A model generated the notes under the pieces. That model ran no database searches. It was not told where the DNA came from and saw only the letters and a program-made list of their open reading frames with translations. Below are positions 18,073 to 26,994 of a stretch of DNA of 45,923 nucleotides, piece by piece (position 1 is the first letter of the stretch; every line of letters begins with the position of its first letter). The translations under genes and the position numbers were made by a program. Source of the DNA: Candidatus Tayloriibacteriota bacterium (lineage in GTDB: Bacteria > Patescibacteriota > Minisyncoccia > Phycocordibacterales > PALSA-1337); the NCBI GenBank assembly GCA_028286665.1, contig JAQBRD010000002.1, positions 1 to 45,923 of the forward strand, given 5' to 3'.

Positions 18073-19095
18073 TTATTTCTTATCTTTTTTCCCACCCTGG
18101 ACTTCGATGGTATTCTTACCACCGCCTTTGCCTCCCAGTGTCAGCGTAGACATCTGGCCAAGCGCAAGCACTCGTTCCGCCACGATCTGTTCGCGGACTT
18201 TCTCGATTGACGGGTGTTTTTTCGGATCCAGTCTCTTGAGTTCGTTGAATCTGCGGATCGTCTCTATTTCGATCGCAGCATGGGTAACCGAAGAGGATGC
18301 ATTGACTTCCATTGCAGCCACGACTCCTTTGCGAGGAGTAGGCTTCGCCGTGCACCATTCGATATCGATGGGAAAATCGGAGTTATTACGCTCCATTCCG
18401 TCGATCATTTCCATGACTCTCTTGCCGATATTATTCTCACCGGAGCCCGAATTTAAGACTTCTCTCCAGTTCATTTTACAGCAGATTTCCTTGAGCACCG
18501 GCGCAGCGCTTGCTTTCAGTCTTGCCTTGAGCGCTTCATCGGTCATGTTCGTGTAATTTACCAGTGCATGAAGATCCGGTATGATTCCGAACTCCAGCTC
18601 TATGTCGAACGGCATGCCCTCGCTCTCGAACTCGCTCTTGTCTTCGCTCTGGGGGCTCTGATCATCATCAGACATGGGCTTCGAGAAGACGTCCTCGACC
18701 TTGATCGATATTACCTTCTGCTTCATCGGCACCTCTACGTGCTTGATGAAGAAGGGGAACATCGGATTGAGGAAGACGTACCCCGATAAGGGAACTTCGA
18801 TCTGAGTCCCCCAGATCTTCAGAAATGCGGCGACGAAAGTGTCTTCTTCTTCATCTTTCTTCTTCTCTTTTTTTCCTATCTTCACCGGTCCAACAATGGC
18901 CCAGATGAAGCAGTAGAAACAGAGAGTCGCGCCGATGGCAGTCATCCTGACATTGTGCGATTCCGCGCCATGACGCAGCAGGCGATAGCCTGCATATGCC
19001 GTGACTGCGAAGATGAGAAGGAGTATCTGGCTCGCTGGGTTCATCACTGATTTGGTGGGTTCTTTGGGTTCTTTCGTATTCGATACTTCTTGCAT
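18073..19095 (-). CDS. Two-TM protein with SPFH/band-7-like C-terminal region (cassette gene 2)
   Basis: TMs at MNPASQILLLIFAVTAYAGYRLL and MTAIGATLCFYCFIWAIVG; long charged domain ending ...EKVREQIVAERVLALGQMSTLTLGGKGGGKNTIEVQGG. The SPFH call is tentative. Confidence 0.55.
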   Translation of the reverse strand: MQEVSNTKEPKEPTKSVMNPASQILLLIFAVTAYAGYRLLRHGAESHNVRMTAIGATLCFYCFIWAIVGPVKIGKKEKKKDEEEDTFVAAFLKIWGTQIEVPLSGYVFLNPMFPFFIKHVEVPMKQKVISIKVEDVFSKPMSDDDQSPQSEDKSEFESEGMPFDIELEFGIIPDLHALVNYTNMTDEALKARLKASAAPVLKEICCKMNWREVLNSGSGENNIGKRVMEMIDGMERNNSDFPIDIEWCTAKPTPRKGVVAAMEVNASSSVTHAAIEIETIRRFNELKRLDPKKHPSIEKVREQIVAERVLALGQMSTLTLGGKGGGKNTIEVQGGKKDKK

Positions 19096-19116
19096 AATTC
19101 ACTTTCTTGTTGTCAA

Positions 19117-19133
19117 AGATCAGACGCTGATCT
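19117..19133 (-). promoter_or_regulatory. 5' leader hairpin upstream of cassette gene 2
   Basis: AGATCAG/CTGATCT 7-bp stem with 3-nt loop between promoter and ORF. Confidence 0.45.
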
Positions 19134-19150
19134 CTGTGTTGTATGTATAT

Positions 19151-19179
19151 ATAATAACATTTTAAATATGAAAAGTCAA
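19151..19179 (-). promoter_or_regulatory. Promoter of cassette gene 2
   Basis: Minus strand TTGACT - 17 bp - TATTAT with extended TGT. Confidence 0.7.
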
Positions 19180-19239
19180 GTAACATGCATGGCTATATAT
19201 GAAGGTCTTCGGCTCAGACATATGCAACATATACAAATC

Positions 19240-19271
19240 GAGCGCAGCATCCTTGGGAGGTTGCTGCGCTC
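19240..19271. terminator. Terminator hairpin between cassette genes 1 and 2
   Basis: GAGCGCAGCA/TGCTGCGCTC, 10-bp stem. Confidence 0.65.
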
Positions 19272-19318
19272 TTTTTCGATTCGATTGCGGGTCCTTTCAT
19301 TCCCGCTGGTGTACTAGT

Positions 19319-20830
19319 TTAGGGGTCTTTTACGAGGATGACGCTATCAAGAGGCACGCTCTTGCCGTCTTCCAAGGGGCGAATGTCGATGGTTTGACCA
19401 TCGCGCCGCTCGTGCTTATTCTCGTCCGTCATTTCTACGCCGTCGATCGCGATCCGAAGTTCGTTTGCCTTCTTGAACTTCATGTGCCAGTTTTTCTCGA
19501 GCTCGAATACCCAGTGTTTGCCGGGTGGCAATACTGCGAGGTCTGGACGGGTCTTGATCAGCTTGATCGAGCCGTCATCCAGCGCATTCGCTGCATCTCC
19601 TGCTTCGCACGGGATCTTCACGGTCAAGTCGATCGGGAAGTCCTGAGGAAACCGGGGTTCCGGCTGACTGAGCTGTATGCCTCCATCCACATATCCTTCG
19701 GGAGTCATTCCGGGAGGGATTCCGTTTCCGTAGACGATCACTGATGTGGTCTCCGGAGCGTAATGATTCTCTTCGTGATAGACGAATCCTGGCTGCGATG
19801 AGACGGTCGCTTTGCCGGCAGAGACTTGCGTCCTGCCGTCGCCGCCTTGCATCGCAATCGCATTCATTTTTGATAATGCGGCTGCAGCTTTCGCTCGTCT
19901 CGCAAGCTCGGTCGCCGTGATCTGTCCGGGTTTCGCCGGAGCAAGGCCTTTCCCATCGGAATCAGGCTTCGCTTTCGCAGTCGCGTTGGTTGCCGAAGGA
20001 ACCGGTTTTGTCGGCTTCTTCGGGGGCTTCGAACTCGGCTTCGCTGGCAAGCCAGTGCCGCTGATGTCGAGGCTTCCATCGGGAGTCGCTGAATCGCCGG
20101 CAGCCGAAGCTTCCGCCAAGTCATTGGTTTCGCCCGCTGTTGCAGTCTGCTCCTGAACCTTCGGATGTTTCTCGCCATGCTCTTTCCATAACTTGCTGAT
20201 ACTGGGGACAAGAAGCCAGGCTAAGACGTATCCGAGGAGAAGCACGAGCACGCACGCTCCGATCAATTTGGAATGTTTCAGCCATTTCTGCCACCATTTC
20301 GGCGGCGGAGTCGGCCGCGTACCTGCCGCTGGAGCAGGTGCTGCTGCTGCGGGTGGTGTCGGTACTGCGGGTGGTGTTGGTGCCGCAGGTGGTGTCGCAG
20401 GCGCTGGTGCAGGTGCTGCCGCTGGAGCTGGAATTGGAGCAGGAGCTGGAACTGGCGGGGTAACTCTCATGATACCAGGAGTTACCTCGTCGATAACGAC
20501 GATGTACTCCCGCGAAGTGTCTGAGAGACTTTCGAGTATCCGTGGTCGAGTGCTCGGTGATGTTGGTTTCTTGTAACCGCTCACTTTCAGCGCAACCCAT
20601 TTCCCCTTGAAAGCGGGAAGGAGCCTCGCTGAGTTCATCGACCATTCGTTGGTGGGCAACCGACCGAACTCGATCGGTTTTGACCCTGGTACGTATTTCC
20701 CTGCCTTGTCGCGTTCTTCTGCGGTGACCTTCCATTCGATCATTTCTAGATCTTTAGGCCATCTGAAAATCCATTCGCCCGGTTTTTTTCCAGGCAGGAT
20801 TTCAAACTTTCCGGTATCGATAACTTTCAT
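19319..20830 (-). CDS. Single-TM protein with Pro/Ala-rich linker, unknown (cassette gene 1)
   Basis: N-terminal soluble domain, PAPAPIPAPAAAPAPAPATPPAAPTPP linker, TM LIGACVLVLLLGYVLAWLLV, long C-terminal domain; AAGGAAAG SD-like site before ATG. Confidence 0.65.
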   Translation of the reverse strand: MKVIDTGKFEILPGKKPGEWIFRWPKDLEMIEWKVTAEERDKAGKYVPGSKPIEFGRLPTNEWSMNSARLLPAFKGKWVALKVSGYKKPTSPSTRPRILESLSDTSREYIVVIDEVTPGIMRVTPPVPAPAPIPAPAAAPAPAPATPPAAPTPPAVPTPPAAAAPAPAAGTRPTPPPKWWQKWLKHSKLIGACVLVLLLGYVLAWLLVPSISKLWKEHGEKHPKVQEQTATAGETNDLAEASAAGDSATPDGSLDISGTGLPAKPSSKPPKKPTKPVPSATNATAKAKPDSDGKGLAPAKPGQITATELARRAKAAAALSKMNAIAMQGGDGRTQVSAGKATVSSQPGFVYHEENHYAPETTSVIVYGNGIPPGMTPEGYVDGGIQLSQPEPRFPQDFPIDLTVKIPCEAGDAANALDDGSIKLIKTRPDLAVLPPGKHWVFELEKNWHMKFKKANELRIAIDGVEMTDENKHERRDGQTIDIRPLEDGKSVPLDSVILVKDP

Positions 20831-20923
20831 GGTGCTTTCCTTCTGCTGTCCGGCTTGCTATCGCTAGCTCCGGCTATTGTTGATGATGAATTGACGAAGA
20901 TCACCTGACCTTCTAGGTTTTCT

Positions 20924-20949
20924 GTTGTGCCGTCTGAAAGACGTACAAC
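20924..20949 (-). promoter_or_regulatory. 5' leader hairpin upstream of cassette gene 1
   Basis: Minus strand GTTGT-a-CGTCT-ttc-AGACG-gc-ACAAC. Confidence 0.45.
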
Positions 20950-20967
20950 TTTCGGTCTATGCCTAGT

Positions 20968-20996
20968 ATATTAACATTATAAGTTATAAAAGTCAA
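20968..20996 (-). promoter_or_regulatory. Promoter of cassette gene 1
   Basis: Minus strand TTGACT - 17 bp - TAATAT with extended TGT. Confidence 0.7.
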
Positions 20997-21101
20997 TAGC
21001 AATTCATTTTGCATCGAATAGTCGCAGAAAGCAGGCCGGCTGTGGGTAATGGGCATTGAGTGCGGGACGGCTCTCGTATATAATAGATAACAACATCCAC
21101 C

Positions 21102-21476
21102 ATGAATACCAATATCAAAGCAACGCATATCGTCCTTACGGAAGCGATCAGCGACTATGTCGACAAGCGCTTTCAGTCGGTCAAGAAATTGCTCGAGAAT
21201 GATCCGACGGTCAAGATGGACATCGAGCTCTCGAGGACGACGCAGCATCACAAGAACGGCGAGATCTTCAGGGCCGATGTGCATATCGTCGGAAACCATC
21301 TCGATGCGTATGCGAGCGCAGAGAAGACCGACCTGTACGCCGCGATCGACGTCCTTCGCGATGAGATCACGCAGCGCATCACTGCGACGAAAGGGAAGCG
21401 CATCGCCGCGGTCAGGAAAGGCGGAGCGAAGGTGAAGAATATTATCAAGCAGTTCTTCGGACAATCAGAAGAATAA
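21102..21476 (+). CDS. hpf: Ribosome hibernation promoting factor / RaiA family
   Basis: MNTNIKATHIVLTEAISDYVDKRFQSVKKLL...AEKTDLYAAIDVLRDEITQRI. Confidence 0.9.
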   Translation: MNTNIKATHIVLTEAISDYVDKRFQSVKKLLENDPTVKMDIELSRTTQHHKNGEIFRADVHIVGNHLDAYASAEKTDLYAAIDVLRDEITQRITATKGKRIAAVRKGGAKVKNIIKQFFGQSEE

Positions 21477-21494
21477 GCACAATACATTTCATAT

Positions 21495-21656
21495 ATGGAC
21501 CCCACGAAGCAGCAAATAAGCCCATGGACAGTGATCGCGATAATCGGTTTCCTGATATTCGTGAGCGTCCTTTTCTATCTTTCGCACAAGACGCAGAATA
21601 TCGTCGAAAATTCGCACACTTCTGAAAAAGAACAGCTGATCAGGGATATCAAATAG
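21495..21656 (+). CDS. 53-aa single-TM microprotein (absent from the ORF track)
   Basis: MDPTKQQISPWTVIAIIGFLIFVSVLFYLSHKTQNIVENSHTSEKEQLIRDIK, fits between hpf and fmt. Confidence 0.5.
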   Translation: MDPTKQQISPWTVIAIIGFLIFVSVLFYLSHKTQNIVENSHTSEKEQLIRDIK

Positions 21657-22557
21657 TCCGGCCGGCAAGAAATTGGCTGTACGGCATTTCAGATCTTCCT
21701 TCGGGAATGACGCGCTCTATCGTGAGCGCGTCATTTTCTTTCGAATAGGCCGCTGCAGTGATCTTCACGCGGGTCTTCGCGATGCTGCCGTCGGCGCTCT
21801 TGTTTTCAGCAAAAAAATATACGGAAGGCCAGTCGTGGAATGCCTGGATTTTCCGGAAGGTCTCATACGGACGGTCGGCGATGTCCGATTCGCGGATCTC
21901 GGCGTCTTCTTTGGCGAATTTCTTGGTGAAGGTCGCAGCGGCGTGATCCTGCTCGATTTCGGGAATCTTTCCTGCCGCCCAAGGTTCGATGACGCTCGCG
22001 AGGAGCTCTGCTCCTTCATGCGCCATGAGCTTTTCCATCTCTTCATTGATGAGCCATTCCGAAATATGCACCTCGCGCTGCGCGACGATAGGGCCGTGAT
22101 CCATTTCAGCGTCGATGCGCATGATGGTGACGCCGGTGTCTTTCGCGTCATCGAGGATCGCTGACTTGATCGGAGATGCGCCGCGATATTTCGGGAGGAT
22201 CGACGGGTGGATGTTGAGCGTCTTGTGCTTCGGGAGGTCGAGGACAGCCTGCGGAATGATCTTTCCGTATGACATGACTATGAAAAGGCTTATGCCTGTT
22301 CCTTCCGAGGATGCTGCAGGCTTCATGAGATCGGAAAGCGCAGAGACGAATGCGTTATCGAGCTTCGCCGGATCAAGCACGGGGATGCTGCGCGCGTTGC
22401 CCCAGACTTTCACCGGATTGGGGGTCATGACGAGCTTGCGGCCGACCGGCTTGTCCGGCGTCGTGACGATGAGGGATGGAACATGGCCGAAGCGTTCGAG
22501 TTCGTCGAGCACATGGACCGAGATGATGGAGCTGCCGAAATAGGCGAATTTGGTCAT
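21649..22557 (-). CDS. fmt: Methionyl-tRNA formyltransferase
   Basis: FVMSYGKIIPQAVLDLPKHKTLNIHPSILPKYRGASPIKSAILDDAKDTGVTIMRIDAEMDHGPIV. Confidence 0.94.
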   Translation of the reverse strand: MTKFAYFGSSIISVHVLDELERFGHVPSLIVTTPDKPVGRKLVMTPNPVKVWGNARSIPVLDPAKLDNAFVSALSDLMKPAASSEGTGISLFIVMSYGKIIPQAVLDLPKHKTLNIHPSILPKYRGASPIKSAILDDAKDTGVTIMRIDAEMDHGPIVAQREVHISEWLINEEMEKLMAHEGAELLASVIEPWAAGKIPEIEQDHAAATFTKKFAKEDAEIRESDIADRPYETFRKIQAFHDWPSVYFFAENKSADGSIAKTRVKITAAAYSKENDALTIERVIPEGRSEMPYSQFLAGRTI

Positions 22558-22574
22558 GATATTTTTTTGATGCG

Positions 22575-23162
22575 CTAGTCTTTCTTTTCCGGAGGAATTT
22601 CTTCGAGCTGCGTGGCTTTGTCGATGAAGAGGGTGCCTTCGAGGTGATCAGTTTCATGCTGGAAGATCTGCGCGAGGAGTCCTGATGCGCCGCGTTCGAT
22701 GATCTCGCCTCGTTCATTGTATGCGCGGACGGTGGCTTTGACTGAGCGCTTCACCTTGCCATAGAGCCAGCGGACAGAGAGGCAGCCTTCGTCGAGCGGC
22801 ATCTTGTCTCGGGAAAGCTTGGTGATGGTCGGATTGATGAAGACGAGATCGGCGCCGATGCCGTCTGTCGGAAGCTTCTCATGCTCGAGTGCGGCCTTGA
22901 GCATCGCGCCGGATACGACGAAGATGCGGAGCGGCACGCCGATCTGAGGCGCGGCGATAGCGACGCCGTCTTTCTGTCCGGCGAGCGTGATCTTCATGTC
23001 CGCGATGACTGCGTCGATGCGGGGGGTGCCGATGTCCTTGAGCGAGACTGACTGAGCGAGTTCGCGGAGGACCGGATCGCCGCTCTGGACGATCGGGCGG
23101 ACTTCGCCGGATTGTTTTCGTTTTTGTTCCTGTTTCATTTCTTTCGGTGCGATTTTTGCCAT
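22575..23162 (-). CDS. def: Peptide deformylase
   Basis: GVAIAAPQIGVPLRIFVV...DEGCLSVRWLYG...IFQHETDHLEGTLFID: three PDF motifs. Confidence 0.94.
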   Translation of the reverse strand: MAKIAPKEMKQEQKRKQSGEVRPIVQSGDPVLRELAQSVSLKDIGTPRIDAVIADMKITLAGQKDGVAIAAPQIGVPLRIFVVSGAMLKAALEHEKLPTDGIGADLVFINPTITKLSRDKMPLDEGCLSVRWLYGKVKRSVKATVRAYNERGEIIERGASGLLAQIFQHETDHLEGTLFIDKATQLEEIPPEKKD

Positions 23163-23180
23163 GGATATACTGAAACTGTA

Positions 23181-25121
23181 CTAGAGCAGGCTGTCCGGGT
23201 CAACTTTTACCGTGACTGACGGCGGGAGCGAGCGGAGCCTGTCGATGAGCGGCTTGTCTGGCCATTCGGCGCGAGTGAGGCGGAGAAGGCCGTGGAGGAC
23301 CTGATTGCCTCGGACTGTCTGGGTGAAAGCAGGGAAGACGTCGATCACTCGGGGCTCGAACATCGATTGGATCGAAGCCATCTCTGCGACGATTTCATCG
23401 CGCTTGCCTTCGATGGTGATCTTTATGAGCGTCGAGAATGGCGGATAATTGTATTTCTTCCGCTCATCGAGAGTGAGGCGATAGAAATCGGAAAGATTGC
23501 CCTTGAGCGCATACTCGAACAGCTTCTCGTCGGGCTTGCGAGTCTGGACGATCATTTCTTTGGCGGTGCGGGCGCGCATGCGGACGAGGGTGTAGAGGAT
23601 CTTTTCCTGGATCCTGAAATCAGGAAGCGCGAGCATCGAGTCGATGGATACCACGGCGGAATTCTCGACCTTCTCGTGCACGTATGAAAGCATCATCTCG
23701 GTGCCGAGGAGGATGCTGCCGGGCTTCGCTCGGAATTTCGCGATGGCTGCTTGGACGAGCTTGTCGCTCGGAGTCGCGTCGGCGTCGATGCGGAATATGG
23801 AAACATCGGGGAATTTGTCCTTGATCTTCTCCTCGACGAGATCGATGCCGATGCCGACGGTGCCGAGCTTCCAGCTGCCGCAGACTTTGCAGTACTCCTC
23901 TGTGCTCCGTCGCTCGCCGCAGTGATGGCAGAGGAAGAAGCTTTTCTCTACGGATGCGCCGTTCTTGGGAGTTGCTTTATGCAAGACTACCGGCGCGCTG
24001 CAGGTGGAGCAGGTGACGATGTTCTGGCAGTCGCCGCAGACGGTCGCTCCGGCGACGCCCCGGCGCGTGGCGAAGATCATCATGTGCTCGCTCTCGTCCT
24101 TTGTGCGCTTGATAAGCGCTTCGACTTCGTCGGAGAGGATCTTGAAGGTGCCTTTCGCATTCTTGTATTGGCGCATATCAATGAGCTTGTCTCCGGCGGT
24201 CGAGAGCGAGCGGAATTTGAATGGCGCTGCCTGAACGACGGTGCCTTCTGATTCGCGCCAGAGAGTTTCGGCTCGGAGGAGCGTGTCGCCGAGGAATATC
24301 CTGATGCCTCGGTGTTCTGCGATGAGCTCTGCGATATATCTGACATCGAAATACGGACGTCGCTGTATCTTGTAGCCGCGGGCATTTTCCTTTTCGACGA
24401 TCATGACGCTCAGGTCTGGCCGGTCGATCGAGAGGAAACCGCCAGTCGCCACGATGACGACCGGATGCTTTTCGTTCACGATGGTATTCCATGTATCGAT
24501 GATTTTTTTCTTCGGCATGTCGCCGTGGATGAGGAACGCATATCCCTCGATGCCTTTTTCAAGGAGTTCGAAAGACCGCTTCGCGTCTTCAATCGAAGGA
24601 GTGATCATCATTACGGAGGACTTTTTCGCGAATTCCTGGCGGATGAGGCTCTTCCAGGTGCTGTAGCGCTCTTCGTCATCACCTTGGACTGCGTAGACTT
24701 CATGGAGACCTTTCAGGTTGGCTGTTCCGATCGTCGCGACACCCTCGATGGCTGCTTCGTCGGATTTCGGAAGGTTGAACTTCGAAGCGCTCTTGAGGAT
24801 ATAGTCCGGTATGAGCGTATCGAGGATGCTGCCGAGAGACGTTGCGTAATACGTCGCGGCTTCCTGGGCAGCTTTCATGAAAGGCTTCGAAAGGAGCTCG
24901 ACCGCATTGAGCTTCTCGATCTTCCGCAGGGCATACGGCGCATTCTTGATTTCGGATTTGATGTCCTCTGCTTTTCGCACGCCGATGACGATGCCGGGCA
25001 CGGTTTTCGAACGGAGCGGCACGTCGACAAGCGCCCCGAGCGGGACGGGTTTCGTGGTGAAATATGAGAGGGTATCTGCGCCGATGCCCCGGGTAATCGG
25101 TATGACTTCGATGATGTTCAT
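23181..25121 (-). CDS. priA: PriA-like primosomal protein N' with degenerate helicase motifs
   Basis: Zn-binding cysteine array CGDCQNIVTCSTCSAPVVLHK...FLCHHCGERRSTEEYCKVCGS; RIDADATPSDK; YPPFSTLIKITIEG. Walker A/B not recognisable. Confidence 0.8.
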   Translation of the reverse strand: MNIIEVIPITRGIGADTLSYFTTKPVPLGALVDVPLRSKTVPGIVIGVRKAEDIKSEIKNAPYALRKIEKLNAVELLSKPFMKAAQEAATYYATSLGSILDTLIPDYILKSASKFNLPKSDEAAIEGVATIGTANLKGLHEVYAVQGDDEERYSTWKSLIRQEFAKKSSVMMITPSIEDAKRSFELLEKGIEGYAFLIHGDMPKKKIIDTWNTIVNEKHPVVIVATGGFLSIDRPDLSVMIVEKENARGYKIQRRPYFDVRYIAELIAEHRGIRIFLGDTLLRAETLWRESEGTVVQAAPFKFRSLSTAGDKLIDMRQYKNAKGTFKILSDEVEALIKRTKDESEHMMIFATRRGVAGATVCGDCQNIVTCSTCSAPVVLHKATPKNGASVEKSFFLCHHCGERRSTEEYCKVCGSWKLGTVGIGIDLVEEKIKDKFPDVSIFRIDADATPSDKLVQAAIAKFRAKPGSILLGTEMMLSYVHEKVENSAVVSIDSMLALPDFRIQEKILYTLVRMRARTAKEMIVQTRKPDEKLFEYALKGNLSDFYRLTLDERKKYNYPPFSTLIKITIEGKRDEIVAEMASIQSMFEPRVIDVFPAFTQTVRGNQVLHGLLRLTRAEWPDKPLIDRLRSLPPSVTVKVDPDSLL

Positions 25122-25246
25122 ATATATGAAGGTATGCGGCGCCGATGAGCGGCGGCATGCGTACCATATTTATACACTAAAATACGGAACCCGCCAGGTC
25201 TTTTGAGGGACGAGGCGGGTATCGGGTATTTAGTGCTATTCTTCGA

Positions 25247-25405
25247 TCACATGTTTTGCTGATAGTGAGGCTGGGACGAACGGCTTCGTTCTTCGCGAAT
25301 GCGGAGCAGGTCGTTGTGATATTTGACGCCCAGCAGGAATATCAAGGCAAACATGATGATCGTTATCCATAGGTACGCTCGCGCGTCTGATTTGATAACG
25401 GCCAT
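25247..25405 (-). CDS. 52-aa single-TM microprotein (absent from the ORF track)
   Basis: MAVIKSDARAYLWITIIMFALIFLLGVKYHNDLLRIREERSRSSQPHYQQNM; SD GGAGGAAT upstream of ATG. Confidence 0.6.
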   Translation of the reverse strand: MAVIKSDARAYLWITIIMFALIFLLGVKYHNDLLRIREERSRSSQPHYQQNM

Positions 25406-25602
25406 AGGGTCGATTCCTCCATTTCAAGCTATGCGCGGAGCTGTGGCTCTGGTTGCACGAGATGCGCATCTATCCCGTTCTTGTTTCATAAACTCTACTC
25501 CGATCGAGAGAAGGTGTCAATGAAGCCGGACATATCCTTCATTTGGTTTGTAAAAGCCGCTGATACGAAGTAAAATGGATGCATACTCATCACCGATCAT
25601 AT

Positions 25603-26982
25603 ATGAAGAAAGACACACTTATCGTCGAAGGACTCGCAGGAAAAAAATCGCTCAATGGCGAGGTTCGAATCAATGGAGCAAAGAACGCTGCATTGAAGGT
25701 TATGGCCGCCTCGGTTCTTTTCGATGGGCCGATGAAGCTCATGAATGCTCCGCATACGGAAGATACGAATCGCGTCGCTGAATTGATCACGATCCTCGGA
25801 GGAAGCGTCGTCATAGATAAGAAGGAGATCACCATCGATGCATCCTCGATCGATTCCACGGATCTTGACCCCGACCTTGCCCGAAGCATGCGCTCATCAG
25901 TGCTCCTCACTGGTCCGATGCTTGGACGATATGGGAAAGTGAAATTTCCAGTTCCGGGAGGATGCGTCATCGGCGCTCGTCCGATCGATCTCTTCATCAG
26001 CGCATATGAGAAGCTTGGTGCGGAAGTGAAACTCGAAAGCTCGAAGGGTGGCGATCAGTACGCTATCACTGCGAAGAAGCTCAAAGGTGCCGAAATCTTC
26101 TTCAATCTGCAGACAGTCACGGGAACTGAAACGATCATGATGGCTGCAGTGCTTGCTGAAGGGAAGACGGTCCTCAGGAATTGCGCGATGGAGCCGGAGA
26201 TCACTTCGCTCGCTGAATTCCTCAATAGCTGCGGCGCGAAGATCCATGGAGCGGGAACCACGACGATCACGATCGGCGGACTTGGTTCCGGAGGCCTGCT
26301 CAAAGCGAAGCATGCGTATGAAACGATTCCAGACCGAGTCGAGACTGGCAGCTTCCTCCTCCTCGGCGTCCTTTGCGCGGACAATCTGAAGATAACGCAT
26401 TGCAATCCCGAGCATATCGAGGTCCTCATCAGCCATCTCCGCGAATCTGGCGCGAATATTATCGTGACCAAGGATACTATCGAGCTTCGCGACAATGCGA
26501 AACTCAAGAATAGCTCGCTCAAGCCTTTCAATATCCGCACGCATGAATATCCAGGATTCTCGACAGACCTCCAGGCTCCGATGACCGTATTCCTCACGCA
26601 GGTCGGTGCAGATGAGATCAATCCGAATAGCGGCGCGCGCGGCGAAAGCATCGTTTTCGAAACTATTTACGAAGGTCGCTTCAAATACGTATCCAATCTC
26701 GAGAAGCTCGGCGCTCAGCTCACCGTCATGAATCCTCGCGAAATTCTCGTGAAAGGCGGCGCTTCGCTCAAGGCTCCTGAGCCGGGAGAAGAACTCGAAG
26801 CCTATGATATTCGCGCAGGCTTCGCTACGATCATGGCAGCGCTCGTCGCGAAAGGAACTTCTGTCATCAAGAATGCATATTTCATCGATCGCGGCTATGA
26901 GAATATCGAAGGGCGCCTCGCTGCGCTTGGCGCGGATGTCCGGCGCGTGCACGCTGATGAACAGCCGGAGATTGTCATATGA
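25603..26982 (+). CDS. murA: UDP-N-acetylglucosamine 1-carboxyvinyltransferase
   Basis: LNGEVRINGAKNAALK...VPGGCVIGARPIDLFISAYEKLGAEV (catalytic Cys retained)...VETGSFLLLG...YPGFSTDLQAPM; start trimmed to MKKDTL. Confidence 0.94.
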   Translation: MKKDTLIVEGLAGKKSLNGEVRINGAKNAALKVMAASVLFDGPMKLMNAPHTEDTNRVAELITILGGSVVIDKKEITIDASSIDSTDLDPDLARSMRSSVLLTGPMLGRYGKVKFPVPGGCVIGARPIDLFISAYEKLGAEVKLESSKGGDQYAITAKKLKGAEIFFNLQTVTGTETIMMAAVLAEGKTVLRNCAMEPEITSLAEFLNSCGAKIHGAGTTTITIGGLGSGGLLKAKHAYETIPDRVETGSFLLLGVLCADNLKITHCNPEHIEVLISHLRESGANIIVTKDTIELRDNAKLKNSSLKPFNIRTHEYPGFSTDLQAPMTVFLTQVGADEINPNSGARGESIVFETIYEGRFKYVSNLEKLGAQLTVMNPREILVKGGASLKAPEPGEELEAYDIRAGFATIMAALVAKGTSVIKNAYFIDRGYENIEGRLAALGADVRRVHADEQPEIVI

Positions 26983-26994
26983 TATAATGAAGAC

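Noticed and set aside
20318-20460. GC-rich simple repeats (GCTGCTGCGGGTGGTG-type) considered as a regulatory or CRISPR-like repeat
   Set aside because: They encode the Pro/Ala linker of the minus-strand 503-aa protein; codon-level low complexity explains them.
25897-26952. 351-aa minus-strand ORF opposite murA
   Set aside because: Shadow ORF of murA; no recognisable motifs.
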